A stretch of 64,000 nt of DNA from Akkermansiaceae bacterium (GTDB lineage: Bacteria; Verrucomicrobiota; Verrucomicrobiia; Verrucomicrobiales; Akkermansiaceae). The stretch is from positions 17,152 to 81,151 of the forward strand of contig CAISTY010000060.1 of the NCBI GenBank assembly GCA_903888515.1. Direction: 5' to 3'. A program made the position numbers and the translations under genes. Of the stretch, positions 61,825 to 64,000 are shown piece by piece. Numbering within the stretch: the stretch's first letter is position 1; each line of letters begins with the position of its first letter. The notes under the pieces are model-generated. The model did not search any database, was not told the origin of the DNA, and was given only the letters and a program-made list of their open reading frames with translations.

Positions 61825-62007
61825 GTGCCGATGGTTTGGGTGGGAATCCCGCCACTCCCAAAACCACAAGCGCGCTGGACGCGAGCCATGATTTCACGGC
61901 TGGGCAAGGAACCCGATGCCGTGATCGCCAGAACCTACGATCTGGACTTTTACACGGTTTGCTCCAAGCGCCGCAGTCTGGGCATTCCGGGTTGGCGGAA
62001 GAAGTGA
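61825..62007 (+). pseudogene. Short helix-turn-helix-like protein fragment
   Basis: A 60-codon open frame reading ISRLGKEPDAVIARTYDLDF and VCSKRRSLGIPGWRKK. The pattern LG-x(3)-D-x(2)-IA-(x)n-V-x(3)-R-x(2)-LGIP is like the short homeodomain-like segments that recur in Verrucomicrobia and Planctomycetes proteins. Surrounding frames give nothing, so it is likely to be a scrap. Confidence 0.35.
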
Positions 62008-62273
62008 TGCCCGCGTCTGCTCGGAACCGCCGGAGACAGACCCGAATGTCTGGTGTGAGACCCGTGGCTGGCTCTCCGAGTCAGTCACGGGGACCCGATT
62101 CGGTGTCTAGTCGCTGCGGGTGGACTTGCAGGGCCTGTTCAGGGACAGTCCCACTGCGGCACCGAGGAGCAACAAGAGCACGGTCTCGACGGATCCGATT
62201 GGATGAACTGCTGCGAACCATGTGGACCGATTGCTCATTGCTGTGAGATCGTCGGGATCGTGGCCGAAGCTGC

Positions 62274-62812
62274 GTGACGTGCCGTCTGGTCCCATCGAAT
62301 ACACGTAGTCATAGCTGCAACCATCGCAGTTGCCCACAATGTGGTGCGCTCGACCAACAGGTTTGGACCGCCAAACAGGAGGCCCGGCTTCTGCCAGTTC
62401 CCTACTTCATGGCAACCTTCACCCTGCCTGAACAACTCCGGCCGATCTGCCGCGCCTATCCCGAAATCCTCTATCAACTTATGATACCCGGGGAAACGTC
62501 CTGCTGCGTTGGACCTCCAGCGCCACCGGCAAGACCGACGTCATGGCGCTCCATCCGCACGAGTTCATCCGGCGCTGGCTCATCCACATCCTTCCCAAAG
62601 GCTTCACCAGAGTCCGCCACTACGGCTTCCTCGCCTCCGCCGCCCGCAAAAGCCGGCTCCACATCCGACTGCTGTTAGGTGAACTCGGCGAGCCTGCCCC
62701 CAAACTTCCCGAGCCCGCGCCCTTCACCTGCCAATGCTGTGGAGGCGCGCTGACATTCCTGCGCGAGATCGCTCCCATACTCTTCGTCCGCGGATCACCC
62801 TTGATCGCATGA
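62274..62812 (+). pseudogene. IS91-type transposase remnant (internally deleted)
   Basis: The first part (62274-62480) shows the zinc-binding N-terminus of IS91-type transposases (SCPQCGALDQQVW, LLPVPYFMATFTLPEQL). The frame then jumps at about 62490, and 62543-62812 carries the end of the protein (ALHPHEFIRRWLIHILPKGF, RVRHYGFLAS, and a zinc-finger-like FTCQCCGG). The catalytic middle, with the two tyrosines, is missing, so it is inactive. The termini of the element could not be placed. Confidence 0.72.
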
Positions 62813-63152
62813 ACTCATGTCAACCCTTCATTCCGCTGGCATCGCCCCAAGCCGTGTCCTGGGAACGTGCGCCTGGAAACTACTATATATCACGTATTTG
62901 GCCGCAAGTTAGGACATCATGTCTCATTTCCTGCCAAAAACCCGCACCCTTCCACCGTTGCGTGGAGCGAATCGCCTTGCGACTCGCTCCACGGCCCCCG
63001 CAAAGGACCTTGAAAACCACGGGTGGCCTTTGTCATCACGGCAAGTCACTGACTCTGAGTCGTGAATTGAAATCGCATACCGCGTAGACTTCCGCACGCC
63101 GCACGGCCTGGGCCTGTTCAACAACCGAAAGGTTTGAGACTATCGCTCAAAC
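62813..63152. other. Intergenic stretch with no recognised gene
   Basis: About 340 bases after the transposase remnant. It has a TATATATCACG stretch at 62884 and an inverted pair GTGGAGCGAATCGCC / GCGACTCGCTCCAC near 62961-62995 (stem GTGGAGCGA / TCGCTCCAC). No gene is seen. Confidence 0.5.
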
Positions 63153-63575
63153 CTATCTTTGGGGTTGGCCCTTTTCTGTCAAAGCGTTCTCGAACCACTC
63201 TCGAAGGACCTTCCTTTCCGGCATGTCACGCAGCACCCATTGGTCCGTATGGTCCGCGAACGGCAGAGCAAGAAAGGTGAAGTTACCTGACGGGAACGCC
63301 TTCTTGAGATACGTCTTTGTTGGGTCGACACTCTTCTCCTGGCTGATGAACTGTGGTCGGTTGCCCAAACGTTTCAGGCGTGTAGCCGCAGAGGAGCGAT
63401 CGCTTCCTGTATACCCGAGGTCACATTCGTCGACCGTGCCCTGGCTGTTCTGCCACTTGTTTCCAGAATACTCCACAATGACCGGATATTTCTCTTCTTT
63501 TTTGAGATCCATAGCTCGCACACATTGGGCGGAAGCAAGAGTCATTATCAATATCAGCGTGGTGTTTCTAATCAT
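63153..63575 (-). CDS. Small secreted hypothetical protein
   Basis: A 140-residue protein beginning MIRNTTLILIMTLASAQCVRA, a good signal peptide, from the ATG at 63573-63575. The mature part has EEKYPVIVEYSGNKWQNSQG, an internal Cys and YTGSDRSSAATRLKRLG. No family is recognised. Base composition is less GC-rich than elsewhere, and it lies in the decayed zone between the IS91 remnant and the FAD-oxidoreductase scrap, so it may have come in by transfer. Confidence 0.55.
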   Translation of the reverse strand: MIRNTTLILIMTLASAQCVRAMDLKKEEKYPVIVEYSGNKWQNSQGTVDECDLGYTGSDRSSAATRLKRLGNRPQFISQEKSVDPTKTYLKKAFPSGNFTFLALPFADHTDQWVLRDMPERKVLREWFENALTEKGQPQR

Positions 63576-63662
63576 AGTTTTCCATAGCAAACGTTTTTGT
63601 GATGGCGGCCGCGTGGTTGGGGTGAGTTAGTGGGGTGGTTGGGGAGCTTCTGGCGTCTTGCC

Positions 63663-63904
63663 TTAATCACTCCCGGGGACCCGCTCGGGTGTGGGATTCA
63701 CTCCCCTTGTAAGCAGCTCCCTGAACTCTGTGAGATGGTTTTTGAAAACGCCATGTGGATCCGTGTTGTACTTCTTGCACAGTGTTGCTGCGAGCCCTAC
63801 AACTTCCCCCATCAACCCTCCGGTACGCATGACACGCACCGATCCCAGGGCCTCATGTGTCACGCTCACATCGCGTCCTGCCATGAACAGGTTCTCAATG
63901 TGGC
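63663..63904 (-). pseudogene. C-terminal fragment of an FAD-dependent oxidoreductase
   Basis: The reading frame HIENLFMAGRDVSVTHEALG, VRVMRTGGLMGEVVGLAATL, and KKYNTDPHGVFKNHL is the conserved end of the FAD_oxidored (xanthan-lyase-associated) family. Just upstream, at about 63905-63910, the frame hits a TGA and homology stops, so the main body is missing. The Met at 63884 is an internal residue, not a start. Confidence 0.72.
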
Positions 63905-64000
63905 GGATTCAAACTGTTAGGGAATATCTAGAGGAGGGGTAATTCCTTCTGGTTTGGTGTATGGTTTAGTTGATCCTTTCGCGGAACGGCGAGATGGAAC

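Noticed and set aside
62107..62337. A 76-codon minus-strand frame with one hydrophobic stretch
   Set aside because: It overlaps the transposase remnant, lacks a ribosome binding site and has no recognisable relatives; it could be real but I cannot support it.

Overview
The window looks like a piece of a chromosome from the phylum Verrucomicrobiota (Verrucomicrobiae, Akkermansiaceae/Verrucomicrobiaceae-like). This is an inference from several things together: a Planctomycetes-Verrucomicrobia type bacterial microcompartment (BMC) operon, a PEP-CTERM protein, fucosidase and DUF1680 glycoside hydrolases, a yfhM-pbpC pair under a PadR regulator, GC-rich coding sequence, and intergenic stretches filled with wordy low-complexity repeats. 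No rRNA is present; there is one tRNA-Thr.

Layout. 1-8.7 kb: a cut-off membrane protein, pdxA, a PEP-CTERM protein, an MFS transporter, a secreted beta-barrel protein, an S9 peptidase and an RRM RNA-binding protein. 8.8-15.0 kb, all on the minus strand: two PilT-family ATPases, a three-gene YqjD/YqjE/YqjK-like envelope set, and an AsmA-like protein. 15.2-17.1 kb: a GH29 alpha-L-fucosidase and an internally deleted, frameshifted pseudogene. 17.3-27.0 kb, minus strand: padR, a giant alpha-2-macroglobulin with an N-terminal HAAS-like domain, then pbpC. 27.2-28.1 kb: two orphan genes. 28.1-38.1 kb, minus strand: a type I restriction-modification operon in the order hsdM, DUF1016 nuclease, hsdS, AAA ATPase, DUF4276, hsdR. 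38.1-39.1 kb: an approximately 1 kb repeat field. 39.2-44.0 kb: radC, hisS, aspS and an sdhB-like gene.

44.1-53.6 kb, minus strand: a complete BMC operon. It has three BMC-H shell genes, one double-domain PduT-like BMC-T, three BMC-P pentamer genes, PduL, acetate kinase, an aldehyde dehydrogenase, a class II (fuculose-phosphate-type) aldolase, a PduS-like electron-transfer protein and a DeoR regulator. A near-identical 17-bp site lies in front of both the deoR gene and the first operon gene and is a good candidate operator. The expected chemistry is: fuculose- or rhamnulose-1-phosphate is split to lactaldehyde plus DHAP, lactaldehyde is oxidised to lactyl-CoA, PduL makes the acyl-phosphate, acetate kinase makes ATP, and PduS/PduT handle NADH reoxidation. 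The upstream fucosidase could supply the sugar.

53.7-61.2 kb: mutY, a trypsin-like lipoprotein, a small lipoprotein, a prepilin-like protein with a clear terminator, a DUF1680 (GH127-like) hydrolase, a sugar isomerase/epimerase-like TIM-barrel protein and a shortened phosphodiester-glycosidase-like gene. 61.6-64.0 kb: tRNA-Thr followed by a decayed zone with an IS91-type transposase remnant, one small secreted protein and a C-terminal scrap of an FAD-dependent oxidoreductase.

One window-wide signal is not explained by genes: the pentamer GTTAG/CTAAC occurs far more often than comparable words, often by use of otherwise rare codons.
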